Shown: one piece after another, positions 33,101 to 45,591 of the stretch | Position numbering within the stretch: position 1 is the stretch's first letter | How the letters are laid out: each line of letters starts with the position of its first letter | Assembly (NCBI GenBank): GCA_015680685.1 | Contig: MNCI01027278.1 | Location: forward strand, 15,130 to 79,129 | Direction: 5' to 3' | DNA from: Gnetum montanum | Taxonomy: Eukaryota; Streptophyta; Gnetopsida; Gnetales; Gnetaceae | Length of the DNA stretch: 64,000 nucleotides | Position numbers and translations under genes: made by a program | Notes under the pieces: generated by a model | The model's database searches: none | Told to the model about the DNA's origin: nothing | Seen by the model: the letters and a program-made list of their open reading frames with translations, nothing else

Positions 33101-34718
33101 ACCTTCTGTTTTATCTGAAACTTGGTTTTAGTTCTCAGATTTTGAATTTGTTCTGTATCAGAAAAAGCTCCTAACCCATGCTCACATGTTCGCATCTTTT
33201 TCTTGAAAAGAAGTCGCATGGCCGTCAAGGGAAACGGTAAAAAATGAGGGAAAAAAACTGAAAGTGATTTATGCACCTTGTTCATTTAATCTTGTAAAAC
33301 ATCATTGCTTCTCTGTTTACAATTTCATTCCATTTGAAGTCAACTATGACGAGGAAATCGACACTTCAAAATAGGACCTCTGTTTCTTGCTATGTTACGT
33401 GTCTCTGCACGTAAGCAACATCCAATAAAGAGGCCAGTCATTCCGAATAACACTTGCCCCCCAACCCCCCCCCCCCCGTCTTACTACGGAAGTGTCCACC
33501 CGAAGAAATTATAAAATCAATAATCATACTTGTGGAGCAAAGAATCTTAAATTAGGAAATAGGTTTTGGAACTAAAATTCTTACTTTGGTAATACAAGGC
33601 TATAATATTACACAACAAAAATGGAAGAGCCGAGCTTGCATGACAAATGATTGTTTGGACAGTGCATTAGAAAAATTTGCAATTTGAAATGAGGATTAAG
33701 GATATTTTAAAATGAGTTTATGAGCCTAAGGTGGGTTTAGGAGACGAATGTATTTGGAATACTAAATTTCACTTTTTATATTAATTTTATAATAAAATTG
33801 ATAGTGCACATGTGTCATATTACAATCTTACAAATTGATAGTGCACATGTGTCACAATGAGAGATGGCCATGGAGACTAATTTATAGAAAGCTCTAGAGG
33901 TATGAACTTCAAAGTCTACACGTTTTTGTTTGAGTATCACCTTGACCCATTAGGACATAGAATACAAGTGTGTTTTTCATGATGGTGCTTATAGAAGCCA
34001 TACCAACAATGATTATATGTTCTATATAATTGACATTGGAAAATTACTAAAGCTATCTTATTATATAAAAAGGGGGATAAAAATAATTTGAACGATTATT
34101 AAATGATTATTGTGAGAAATATTTTTGCTAAGTTGTTGGGCACAATGCTAGAAAAGAGAATCAATTATTGGGCTAAAAGTAACCAAGTTAGGGCAAGATG
34201 TTAAGCAAACAACATCACTCCACTATTGATCATTTAGTTATTCTTAGACACTACATAGAGTTTGCAAGAATGCCTACTAAAATGATTCAGTGATTTGTAC
34301 AAAACTATGGTTGCACTTGCATAAAATTGGCCTCCCTTCACATTTCATTACAACTCAAAGATTGTATGAAGAAGTGATTATTGAAATTACAGACAATAAT
34401 TCAAAGAAAAATTTGTTGACATTTCCAAAGTTCAAAACATTTTGAATATTTTATTAAAAACCTTTGTTTAGCTTGTATCCTGAGACTTTACCCCAAAAAC
34501 TTTGTGCTCCATGAAGAGGAAAATATAATAGCTTTTGCTATTTAAGGGGTTATGACTCCTCTTGCATTTTGATGTAGAGAGTCCATAGTAGCTATGGTAA
34601 TATTGGAAGAGGGATATGGGACAAAAGGTTGATCAATTCTATATAAGATGGACCCTTTCAACTTGAAAAATCATTTCTTTATATTTTTTTTTTTTTTGTA
34701 AAATAGAATCTTTGTACA
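30186..34718. other. intergenic, no gene supported
   Basis: AT-rich sequence without a convincing coding frame. Local features: a repeated GTCAATCAAGATTTGCATAA segment at about 31273 and 31314, with looser copies upstream; AATCACTTGGTTGGT twice at 32204 and 32220; a C run at 33459-33477; and TATTAATTTTATAAT-rich stretches. The minus-strand frame at 32995-33285 has no known motif and could at best be an isolated exon. Confidence 0.45.
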
Positions 34719-35486
34719 TGATGAGTGGCGAGGTACCCCTACACTCAACCATACGAATATGAGCGTTTCACGCACGATCCGGTCATACTCCAAGGACTAA
34801 GTGCTTACGCACCTAAATGGAACACTTAGGGTTAATCAATCGTTGTCTTCTCAAACTTACTTGTATTGTCACAGTTGTATGGTTAAGTAAGCTTGAGGTA
34901 TATGATTTTTATAACTTTGGTCTTTTTATGTCTTCTGCTAATACAGTAGAGGGAGAGAGAACTAAGTGGCTAATTTATCTTAACTATTCATTAACTAGTT
35001 TCTAATTGTTCCTAACACCAATATCCGTTCCCACTTTCTGTACGCATCCTAAACCAGTGCAACGCTGCTAGGATTACCAAACACTGATCGTTACTTGGTT
35101 ACCAAGTGCTACACGCATGCTCGAAGCGGTCATACTGAATGTACTTAACTAAGAGGGTCGAAGGTTGAGAGAGATATTAATTAACTAGGAAAGCATTAAA
35201 CATTCAATAATAATTAATTACTAATTAGCTTAATTTGTATGCTGCAAGGTTTATCATAAAGTTCGTCTTTATTGCCATACACAAATGTGTGTGCTCAGGT
35301 ACAAATTGCTCGAATAAAGATCCATTCACTCTATGACTGCTATTGTGGGCACACAGAAATTATTCTAACTCTGGAATGACTAAACTGCAAGAATCTGGCT
35401 AAGGGTCTAAGGCTAACTCCCTTGAACAAAGGGTGCCACCTCTTATTTATAGAAGATGAGGCAGGACGTGATATTGCGGCTCATCA
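34719..35486 (-). repeat. family-B LTR, reverse (3' LTR of B1)
   Basis: Runs from TGATGAGTGGCGAGGTACCC to GGCTCATCA; the TGATGAG/CTCATCA ends are inverted repeats. The TATA box on the minus strand is in CTATAAATAAGAGG near 35443-35456. TACCCCCATGACTG immediately right is the complement of a purine-rich PPT (CATGGGGGTA). Confidence 0.85.
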
Positions 35487-37769
35487 TACCCCCATGACTG
35501 AATGAAAACTCGTACTCGAGTTCCTTACAAAATATTGGGAAGGTATGGGATTATTGACTTGAATGACAACTAATGGTGAATGGGGTGAAATGTGAACGAA
35601 TCAACATTACAATACATGGCAACATTAGTGTTCATAACTACAAGAGTGAACACTATACACAATTGACATCCAGGCTTATTTGGCAACTGAGAGAGAAGAG
35701 AGAGAGAGAAAAGAAAGGAGAAGACGTGTTGCTGCGATGCCAAGATTGCGCCTTCCTTTGTCCATCCATGCACGCACCATCAATCTTGTGCCTTGCACAA
35801 TTGTTCCAGCACTAGTCCATCCTAAGTGTTTCCTCCAGGTCCAATCCATTGTTGTATGATTGCTATATGCACACACAACACAGTCACATATGAGAAAGGA
35901 TAAGTAAATTACAATACAATCGATACCTTGCTTCAATGTAAGGTCCATTGGCTGAGTTGTGATATGGCTGATATGGATTCTAGAGATATAACATTGGTGA
36001 TGACCCAAGATGTAGGGGTTAGGAGAAATGGCAAAAAATTGGACGAGGGCCCCCATGATTAAGAGCAGTCCTCTGGCAATGATAAAATGGAAAAAGATAA
36101 GGAATAAGAAAGATGGAGAAAAAGAAACAATGGTAACACCGATAAAATGGATGTTAGAAGTGGGAATGAACAAAACAAATGTTGATTGTAGAAATGTTTA
36201 AGGGGAAGAAGGTATTTGATGCACCAAATAGGAATGCTAGTGGGTCCTCCCCAAAGCAGGCTCATGCCTTTTATGCCCTGACAAACCCACATTCAAAGAA
36301 TCCGTAGGCTCTGGAAATGTCATTTGGGAGCAAGAGTTAAAGACTTAACCCCAAGAATTCACCAAAGAGAAAACAATGTATCAACCAAAATATATACTAC
36401 TGATACAACCGACAATGAGGTGGAGAATAGAGAAAGAATGATGGGAAGAAGAGAATGGAATAAAGTCCCAAGAATAAGGTGGTGTACAACCCCTTGTGTA
36501 TTTTTGGTTAATGTGATTGAGTAGATCTCATTCCAAATCCAGCCTCAAACAATCCACATCCAGTGACTTCACATTAATACACTTGGCCAATCCATCCACT
36601 TGAAGTAACAAAAATGCTTTTGCCAAAGAGTCACCACCATTTTGAGGAAATGAGAAAGGGAAAAGTAGGAAGTGAGAAAGGGCCTTAGTTAGAGGAAACA
36701 TGTTTGTTTAGTTCCATAACCAATGCTTATAGCCCAAATGATTATTTTGTCTAAGGGGTGTGCTTTGAATTCTCACAATTTTTTTTTTTTTGCGTGAGAA
36801 CCACACCATGCAAAGACTTATTTTTATTGGCTCAACTTCCCAATAATGGAGCAATGTTAAAATGGTAAGAAAAACTCAAGAAGAAAACATCCAAGCACCC
36901 AAGAGAATGGCTAGCACAAATGTATCAAATCCCCTTGAAGTCACACCCTTTTCAGTTCTTGAGTCCTTCCTCAGTTTGAGAAATGCCCAGTCACCAATTC
37001 GTTAATAGTTTTATTATTAAGAAAGAGGCTGTACAATTCCTAGCCAAGAGAGACCATAGAAATTCATGAATGCATGGATGACGTGGACTCATTACCAATT
37101 ATATCAAAATAACCATACCTTAGTATCAACATTATAACTCAAAGGTAAAAACCAAACATTAGCAATTAATAGAATACAGTTCATACCACCATCAAGAGCA
37201 CTTATTAGGTGATGAACCTAACAAAACAAACAAAGACAAAAACAAGAACAAACAAAACAAATATAAAAACAAGTAAAACAAATAATCACATAAAGAAACG
37301 AAAAAGTATAAATGATGTTGCAAAAAAAAAACAAGAAAAGTTAAAGAAATTTGTAAAACAAAAATGTGTAAAATAAAAACTTAAAAAGGAACTGAGCACC
37401 TCAATTGGTTAGCAGAGGTGGCCATCTCCCCCATGACTGAGTTGGAAGGGGGAGATCTGAAATAGTGAGCAGGGTTGTCCCTTCTCAGAGGTATTATGTG
37501 CATTGACCGTTCTAAATTCATGGAAAGGTTTGGTCTATTGCACATTGACTAACAATCTCTTATCAGGGCTCTCAAGTTTGTATATGGTCATGGCCCCTGA
37601 AGGAAAGGTTGTATGAATAATTTAAGGTCCTTCCCACAATGTTTGAAATTTTGTGTGTTATGGCACATGTGTGGGGTTCCAGTAGAGAACCTTATCTCCT
37701 GGTTGATACTTAACCTTTCGAATCTTCAAGTCATAATGTTGCTTATTATATGCCTTATGCAACTCATTT
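35487..37769 (-). other. B1 3' internal non-coding region
   Basis: Positions 35487 to about 36240 match 56605-57394 (for example GTTCCTTACAAAATATTGGG, GAGTGAACACTATACACAAT-like, GGGCCCCCATGATTAAGAGC). From about 37200 there are A-rich low-complexity AACAAAACAAA stretches. Short frames in both orientations lack motifs. A degenerate end of integrase begins near 37860. Confidence 0.65.
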
Positions 37770-39617
37770 GATGACAAGGTAGCTAATCAGTTTTTGTCTA
37801 GCACGTTTAAAGTTGCCAACCTTTGTTTTTGTGCTAGATTAAGATCGAGGTGGAGGTCACAAGCCATTGATAATATAGGAAGCTCGGTTTGAATTGGAAG
37901 CGTTGGAAGCTTTTCGTACACTAACTCATAGGGAGAGTAGCCTATAGGGAGTTTCTAAGTGAAGCGGTATGCCCAAAGAGCATCATTCAGTTTAGTGCTC
38001 CAATCTCACCTACACTTGCTAATTGTCCTTGTCAATATCTTAGTGATCTCCCTATTGGTGACCTCAGCTTGTCCGTTAGCTTGGGGGTGATAAGGTGTAG
38101 TCAATTTATGTTCAACCCGTAAGCGTTGCATTAACTTTCGAAAAGTTGCACCTATGAAATGTGTTCCATTATCTGAAATAAGTTCACATGGCACACCAAA
38201 CCTATTTACAATTTGTTGTTGCACAAATCATGCAGTTGTAGATGATGTGCAGTCCGTAACAATAGCTGCTTCATCCCATTTCGTTAGATAGTCTATGGCA
38301 ACTACAATGTAAGCTTTTCCATTGGACATTGGTGTAATGGGTCTCAAAAAGTCTATTCCCCAAATGTCGAAGGGTTGTAATGGTTGAATCCATTGTTGTA
38401 GATCCTCCATTCTAGTAGTCATTCCCCCATCACATTGACAGTGCTCACAAGATCGAACAAATTGATGGACGCCCCAAAATAATGTTGGCCAGTAATATCC
38501 TGCAAGTAAGATCTTAATAGTTGTTCGTCTCCCCACATAGTGATCCCCACAAGGACCCTCATGAGCATCTTGAAGAACTCTCAGTTGGTCTACCTCGGGC
38601 ACGCACCATCAAACCAAGCCATCAGGACAAACTTTGTAAAGTTGTCCGTTGATCTCCATGAAGTATGTGACTTTATGAAGAAACTGTTATTTCTTCCTAA
38701 AGTCCAACTCTTGTGTTGTTTGTTGGGTAAGGAGATAGGTGAGAATGCTACTATACTAGTTCGTCTCCATGGTTGGTTATTTACTACATTGACAAAGAGG
38801 GATTCATCAGGAAAATGATTAGACATTACATATTCATCCTCTTTGCTATCCCAGTGCAACTGAGATAAATGATCTACAACTATGTTCTCGGTGCCTTTCG
38901 ATCGACCATCGTTAAATCAAACTCCTATAGGATTACCAGCCATCATATAATACAAGGGCTAATCGTTGGCTTGTTCATGAGGAACCAGATTGCACTATGA
39001 TCTGTGGGGATGAACACTTTATAACCTAACACATAGTGCCTAAACTTATCAAGTGCAAACACTACAACCATTAACTCTTTCTCTATAGTTGTGTAGTTAA
39101 GTTGTGCACTAAAGATACTCCTACTTGCATAGTGGATGTAGTAAGGACGTTTTTGGTCATCTAACTATGTAAGTACGGCTCCTAAAGCATAATTGGATGC
39201 GTCAATCATTATATGGAACTGTCTAGACTAGTTAGGAGCTTGTAGAATGGAAGTTTCTACAAGCTTTTGTTTTAGAGTTTGGAATGCTCGTTCACATTCC
39301 CTAGTCCATTTGAATGATACGTCCTTCTTTATTAGCTCTACCAATGGTTTGGCAATCTTGGAGAAGTTCTCAATGAATCTCCTATAGTAGCCATTGTGTC
39401 CAAGGAATGACCGAATGTATTTGATAGTTTTCGGTTGCTGAGTGATTCCTTAGATGACCCTAATTTTGTTTGGGTCTACTTCTATTCTTTCCTATGAAAC
39501 TTTATGCCCAAGTACTTCACCTTCTTGGACCATTAAATGGCTTTTCTGCCAGTTGAGCCTTAAATTAGTTTCTACGCATCAAATCTTGCTCTAATTGGTC
39601 CAAGGCTTAGTCAAAAC
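37770..39617 (-). pseudogene. B1 Pol remainder: RT end, RNase H, integrase
   Basis: Reading leftwards from 39617: the end of RT (NLRLNWQKSHLMVQEG), the connection GYYRRFIENFSKIAKPLVEL, RNase H (near 39230-38990, IMIDASNYALGAVL, DKFRHYVLGYKV), then integrase. Integrase shows the zinc-binding CEHCQ, the first D in WGIDFLRPI, the second D in ISDNGTHF and E in PQANGQAEV. Stops occur near 38225, at 38006 and elsewhere. It is a typical plant Gypsy pol and is non-functional. Confidence 0.85.
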
Positions 39618-42185
39618 TGTTCTTAAAATTGTAAAGGAGTCTAGGGAGAGAGGTAGTGACCATGACAAAAAGAAAAAGAGAGAAGTGAAAAATGCACATA
39701 ACAAGGGTAAGGGCAAAATGGCCATCATAGAAGAGGTTGTGGATTCAGACACAGATAATGATGGTGGATGTGAGATATGCCAATACGACCATCCTAAGAG
39801 ATGTTGCCCAGTGATCTCACATATACAAGAGTTTTGGGTGTATGCACTCAACCCACGACTTAATAAACGGTAGGCACCTCGACGGTTACCTTATCCCCAG
39901 GGTAACTCAAAGCAGTTCCACCAACCTTTAACATATTATCCAAGTGAAACTCCACCATAATCTGTTGAGAAATATCAATAATGGCAATACCCATAGTCAT
40001 GGGGGATGCCACCACCAAGGCAACAGTACCCCTACTGGCAACCAGACCCATATGGCTACTACATGTAGCATCCAATATCTCCACGTGACTCTGTTAGTCA
40101 CGTTACACCACAACATCACTACCAAGCTCGTGAGTATTATAGAACTCCTTCTCCCAAGGGAAATAACCCACAAACATACCATCCTTCAAATCCATCCGTA
40201 ACTCTCACACCAATAGCTCCATTACCACCCACTACAGCAATGCAAGGGGAACTCCCTACTCAACCGCAGCAATGCAATGCCACGACGGCTATGAATCCTT
40301 AATCCGCTATTGGTTCTGACAACCATATGAAGAAAATACTTTTCTTCAAAACCTACAGACCAACCAAGCCCTTACAACCACAAGCGGTTGAACCTTTGAA
40401 CGCCTCCCCATCAAATAAAGCTTCAAAGTCCCCTTTGAACCAAACACCAAGCTCAACGCATATGGTTATGTTAACACATGTCGTTACTGACTGGATTAAG
40501 GTTGGCCACCTTCCCAGGAAATTATCTGATCCTGGAAGCCCTCTAAACTATCTCCAAATCGTTGGGAATGAGCCATGCAAAGCTCTTCTGGATTCAGGTT
40601 CTGGAGTCAACCTAATATCACAAGAAATTTACAAAGCCTGGAACCTGCCTCCATTAAAGAAGAGCAATATTCACCTAGAGTTGGCCAACCAGTCCATCAC
40701 TATTCCCTTGGGACTGGTGGAGGACATCGTTACCACTGTGTGTGGGTGGTCGTACCCAGCTGATTTCCTAGTGACATAAGTGAATGATGGTAAAGGGGAC
40801 TTCCCAATAATAATGGGGAGGGCATGGCTAAGTACTATAGATGCACACCTAGGAATCCACAATCTTTCCCTAGAAATATCTAAGGAGAACACTTTTGGAA
40901 AGATCGAGAAGAAGAAGGTTCCATGTATCGCATACAATGATAGAGGGTATAATTATGTGCAGAGATCATGGGTTGTGCAAAGTTTAGCATTGCCTGCATG
41001 CAACCGGTGTGCACAAGATATTTAACATACAAAAGTGCTTGTATGCAGTAGCTACATGACAAGAAGACACCCAGTGGCTGATAGCTGATCAAGAGAGGAA
41101 TTCACTAATGTGCATGGAACTAACTAAGGGAATAACTTGCGCTTACATTGAAAGCATAGATGCACTAGAGCAAGTCCGTTACCAACTTCCAAGCCTTAAC
41201 CTTGAAAACATCAACTGGGGGAAGTTGAAAATTCCTGAAAAATTCAAACAAGAGCCCCTAGAATTGAAACCATTGCCCACTGGTCTGGAATATATAACCC
41301 TTGAAAATGGAAAACCAGTAATCATCAATGTAAGACTTGCTTCCAAACAGAAAGGAAGACTACTAAAAGTAATAAACAAGTGGTCAAAAGCCTTTGCCTG
41401 GTCATATCCCGAATTAACTAGAATAGATCCTAGGATATGCCAACATAGGATTTACACTGATCCCTCCATGAAACCTCGAAAACAACCGTAAAGGCAATGG
41501 AACCCAAAATTGAAGCAAGTAGTAAACGAAGAAATAGAACAACTTCTTAAGGCTGGGTTCATATATCCCATTGCTGATAGCGAATGGGTTAGCCCTCTGG
41601 TGATCGTGCCTAAAAAGGGAGGCAAATGGAGGATGTGCATAGATTTTAGGCTATTGAACATGGCAACATTTAAGGATCACTTTCCGTTGCCATTCATTGA
41701 CCAAGTCTTAGACACCATAGCAGGGCATCGCTATTATAGTTTTCTGGATGGCTATAGTGGATACAACCAATTACGAATAGCCCTAGAAGATCAAGCCAGG
41801 ACAACGTTCACTAGCCATTGGGGAATGTTTGCACATAAAAAAATGTCTTTTGGCTTGTGCAATGTGCCTGCAACGTTTCAACGCCTAGTTCTAAGCATAT
41901 TCCAATAGTAGATAGGAAACAAAGTGGAAGTCTTTATGGACGACTTCTCCACTTATCGAACAAGTTTTGACCAAGCCTTGGACCGATTAGAGCAAGTGCT
42001 AGAAAGATGTGTAGAAACCAACTTAAGGCTCAATTAGCAGAAAAGCCATTTAATGGTCCAAGAAGGTGTAGTACTTGGGCATAAGGTTGCGCATTTAGAA
42101 ATAGAGGTAGACCTAGATAAAGTTAGGGTCATACAAGAAATCACCTGTCAACCGAAAACTTTCAAAGACATTCAGTCATTCCTTA
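39618..42185 (+). pseudogene. family-B Gag end, protease and RT on the plus strand
   Basis: A gag C-terminus with a cysteine-rich CEICQYDHPKRCC lies near 39766. The protease has KALLDSGSGVNLIS (active DSG) near 40580 and FPIIMGRAWLSTID near 40800. RT has SEWVSPLVIVPKKGGKWRMC, FLDGYSGYNQL and FMDDFSTY (catalytic DD kept as MDD) near 41936. It ends in QPKTFKDIQSFL at 42180. Single stops separate the frames (40777, 41489, 41906). The last 230 bp duplicate, in inverted orientation, the beginning of the minus-strand pol piece at 39390-39617. Confidence 0.88.
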
Positions 42186-43218
42186 GATAAACCAGCTAGA
42201 GCTTCGTGCAAATGAAATTTTATTACTCATCATTGAGTACCCATCTTCTATGCCTTGATTCCTCATAGTGCCCTTGTCCTTGTTCTCGACTGTCTCATCG
42301 ATGTCTTTCACTTCATTTTCCCTTATCCTCGTGATTGGTTTCTCTATGACTGCATCCAAACACTGAAGGAGAGGGTGAAGGTGACAATGAAGGTGAAGAA
42401 GAAGGAGAACCATTGCCATGATGATGTTTTCTACCTTTTCTTTGGTGGTCTCGGCCTCGGTCGTGATCACGATCAAAATGTCCGTCCTTTCGTGTGTTCG
42501 TGTTCCTTCATTGAACACTTCGTGTTCGTGGGTATCAGAACCAAGGTTGTCAATAGTAGAGTGGAGGTTTTGATATACTACCTCTTAACCAATGTCAGGA
42601 GGAGGAACATCGTTTTGTGGGGAACCTGTTTGAGTAGGTTCACCATCCTCAATTTCGCTCAAAACATGCGGAGCGTCATGGGGCCATTTACCTTTCAAGG
42701 ATGTATGGTATCTCTCTTGTCGCAAGTCCCTTTGATGTTGTGCTTCTGTGGGATGATAGTCCCTTGAGTCATGATTGCATCCAACGTATTCTATGTATAA
42801 AAGCAGCATGCATATTTGTGTGAGAGCAGGAAGGAGCATGTTGGGAACTGATTGGTCTGGAGGCAACACTATGTTACCCTCCAAGTCTTTCCAATGCAGT
42901 TGTTCTCTTCGTGGAGAATAAAGGTGAAATCGGGTACATACTCATCAGGATGAGTATATATACCACACGAAACTATTGAGGAACTGGTCGATCCTAGTTA
43001 CGTGTATTATGCCGCCGACTGCCTCTTATGTTAGTCCTAGGCGGTGAAGTGCTCTAATGCAAAGAAGAAGATATCTTGTCTTGTTTCGTGTGCAATGTAC
43101 TGTTGTGTTATCTTTCTTTGATTAACCCTAAGGATTTGTTCTAACGTTCCAATGATATGAATGATTTCCTATGTTCTACGCAGCACACAAACAACTAAGT
43201 CCCCGACAACAGTGCCAA
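42186..43218 (-). pseudogene. B1 leader and Gag N-terminal region
   Basis: Minus-strand frames 42884-42585 and 42518-42183 are short, hydrophilic and interrupted. They lie where gag should start relative to the PBS. No capsid domain is visible. Assignment is by position. Confidence 0.45.
43197..43218 (-). other. primer binding site of B1
   Basis: On the minus strand the LTR end is followed by TTGGCACTGTTGTCGGGGAC, similar in shape to the TGGCGCCGTTGCCGGGG-type PBS of plant Athila/Tat elements. The family-B copy at 63890 has TTGGTGTTGTTGCCAAGGAC. Confidence 0.7.
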
Positions 43219-44033
43219 TGATGGATGGCGAGGTACCCCTACACTCAACCATATGAATACGAGCGTTTCATGCATGATCCGGTTGAACTCAAAGGACTAA
43301 GTGTTTACATGCCTTAATGTAACACTTAGGGTTAATCAATCTTTGTCTTCCAAAACTTACTTGTATTGTCATGGTTGTATGGTTAAGTAAGCTTGAGGTA
43401 CATGATTTTTATAGCTTTTATATTTTTTATGTCTTCTGCTAATAAAGGAGAGGGAGAGAGAACTAAGTGGCTAACTTACATTAGCTATTCATTAACTAGT
43501 TTCTAAATGTTCCTAACACTAGTATCCGTTCCCACTTGTCGTACACATCCTGAACCAGTGCAACACTGCTAGGATTACCAAACGCTAATCGTTACTGGAT
43601 TACCAAGCGCTACACGCATGCTTGAAGCGGTAGTACTGAGTATACTTAACTAAGAGAGTCGAAGGTTAAGAGAGAGATTAATTAACTAAGAAATCATTAA
43701 ACATTCAACAATAATTAATTACTAATTAGCTTAATATGTATGTTGTAATCTTTATCATAAAGTTTGTCTTTATTGCCGTACACAAAATTGTGCTCAGGTA
43801 CAAATTGGTCGAATAAAGATCCGTTCACTATATGGCTCCTATTGCGGGCACACAGAAATAATTCTAACTCTAGAATAACAAAATTGCAAGAATCTAGCTA
43901 AGGGTCTAAGTCTAACTACCTTGGAACCAAAGGTGCCGCCTCTAATTTATAGAAGATGAGGCAGGACGCGATATCATGTGGTGGATGTGATATCACGTAT
44001 GTGATATCGCATACACGATATCGTGGCTTATCA
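43219..44033 (-). repeat. family-B LTR, reverse (5' LTR of B1)
   Basis: From TGATGGATGGCGAGGTACCC to GGCTTATCA. It contains TATA on the minus strand and, close to the right end, five GATATC words in GTGATATCACGTATGTGATA-like context (about 43969-44022). Confidence 0.85.
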
Positions 44034-44313
44034 ATCATATTGGCTATATGTCTTGGGTTGAAATTGAATCAAATTGTTTTAGGTTCCAACCCCTCCTCAA
44101 GGCACTCTTTTATTGATCAACATACTATTCTTATAACATACAAAAATAACAATGAGGTATTACTTTTGATTTGGAAGCTCCATGGGTTCAATTTGGTGGG
44201 GAATGTTTGAGTTATGAAGTTCTAATTTGATTATACATGTTCGTGGTAAATATTGTTAAAAAAAGTTGTGGATTTTGACGCCTCTATTATAATGTACAAT
44301 TGCTAGTGATAGA

Positions 44314-44400
44314 TAGCTTAAGTGGTTAGCTCATAGTCTTTCTAGGTAAGAGGGTGCTAGTTTGAAACACAATTAAGGAATTGTTATATTGTTTTATAAT
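44314..44400 (+). repeat. tRNA-derived SINE-like fragment
   Basis: A-box-like TAGCTTAAGTGGTTAG (44314-44329) and B-box-like CTAGTTTGAAAC (about 44358) are followed by ACAATTAAGGAATTG, matching the arrangement at 637-748. Spacing is tRNA-like. No pol III terminator or target duplication established. Confidence 0.4.
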
Positions 44401-44441
44401 TACTTCAAAGTATCATGTCAACTATATCACTTGATGACATG

Positions 44442-44945
44442 TTTCAAGCAAAGATACAATTAAATACTCTTTTAAAAAAAACAATAAGGTGTTGACCTAG
44501 TAATAAGACTCTTGATTCAAAATTCCAAGTTCTAAACAAAACACACTTGAACCTCTCAAAAACAAACAAATAAAAACATTTAAATGTTAAAACTTCAAAT
44601 TTTAATAGAAAGTAGAAATTGAAAGGGCATAGAAAAATCAAATGAAATTTGTATCATACTTACCCAAGACATTTGGTAAAAGGATATACTGCATTTTGTT
44701 TCAAGCAAAGATACAATTAAATACTCTTTTTCAAAAAACAATGACCTAGTAATAAGACTCTTAATTTCTAACTCCTGGTTCCAAACAAAGCACGCGTTAA
44801 CCTCTCGAAAACAAATAAACAAAAACATTTAAATGTTAAAACTCTGAATTTCAATAAAAGCAGAAATTGAAAGCACATAGAAAATTCAAATAAAATTCGT
44901 ATCGTACTTTGCCCATACATGTGGTAAAATGATATACTACATTTC
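44442..44945. repeat. tandem duplication of ~250 bp upstream of the MPC1-like exon
   Basis: Positions 44442-44698 and 44699-44945 align along their length (GTTTCAAGCAAAGATACAAT, CCTAGTAATAAGACTCTT, CATTTAAATGTTAAAACT, GATATACT). The two copies have diverged by substitutions and small indels. The frames inside are shadows. It may lie in the promoter region of the MPC1-like gene. Confidence 0.85.
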
Positions 44946-45166
44946 TGATCCAGTATGTCAATGTGCGTTTCTAAATTCGATTGAAGTTCTGATTTCCTTC
45001 CAATCCTAACGGATAAACTGCAAACAAGGGCAACAGTTTTTTCACAGAAAAGGAGGTAGATTCCATCTGACTTTGTTGTGCTACATCAAAATCTCATTTC
45101 GTTGGTGTTTATATTATGCTTTTGCGTGTTTTGTTTCAGTCATTTTGTAACAGAATTTGCGAGAAG

Positions 45167-45591
45167 ATGGCACCAACTGTTAAAGCTTTCTTGAACAGTC
45201 CTGTTGGGCCTAAAACCACACATTTTTGGGGTCTCGTCGCCAATTGGGGTTTCGTAGTTGCTGTGAGCATTCTCTCCTTATTTTATTTTTTTCGTCTTGA
45301 TTTTTTTTCCCCTGGTGGAATATAATTTTCTTAAGGATGTTTTGAAAACTCATCGGATATACATTTCTACTGTCAAAAGATTCGGCGGGTCTGTTGATGC
45401 AATAAAGTTTCAGTTTCATAATTCAAAGAATAAACAATTTGTATATTTTCAAATTTTAGTATGTTACTGTGGATTGCTGGATTCTTCGAATGGGGAAATC
45501 GAGCAATTGACCATGAGATTATGGCATGGTTTGTAGGGTTTGGCTGATATGTAGAAACCGCCTGACCTGATATCAGGGAACATGACGACAG
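45167..45591 (+). pseudogene. MPC1-like: mitochondrial pyruvate carrier 1-like, first two exons
   Basis: MPC1 pairs with an MPC2-type partner in the inner mitochondrial membrane to import pyruvate. Exon 1 (45167-45262) reads MAPTVKAFLNSPVGPKTTHF and continues WGLVANWGFVVA, close to the plant MPC1 N-terminus, with donor GCT|GTGAGC. Exon 2 (45537-45591) begins after TTTGTAG and reads GLADM, then a TAG stop (45552-45554), then KPPDLISGNMT, with donor G|GTAAAT. Exon phases fit. The TAG stands where MPC1 proteins usually have a polar residue before KPP. The third part of the protein (the conserved second half, about 60 residues) was not found within the next few kb. It is therefore either a truncated pseudogene or a gene whose remaining exons are missing from this window. 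Confidence 0.78.

Larger units (their letters stand above)
34719..44033 (-). mobile_element. element B1: rearranged Ty3/Gypsy retrotransposon on the minus strand
   Basis: Reverse-oriented LTRs at both ends (34719-35486 with PPT complement to its right; 43219-44033 with PBS complement to its left) bound a Gypsy interior. Integrase and RNase H lie on the minus strand at 37770-39617, but a gag-protease-RT piece at 39618-42185 lies on the plus strand. The flanking 5-mers differ (GTACA versus ATCAT), so either the target duplication is lost or the two LTRs belonged to different insertions. All genes are broken. Confidence 0.75.

Noticed and set aside
32995-33285. Minus-strand frame of 96 codons with a basic, helical C-terminus
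   Set aside because: Could be an exon, but no partner exons or homology were seen; not reported as a gene.
34714-44038. Target duplication for B1
   Set aside because: The flanking 5-mers GTACA and ATCAT differ, so a single intact insertion could not be confirmed.
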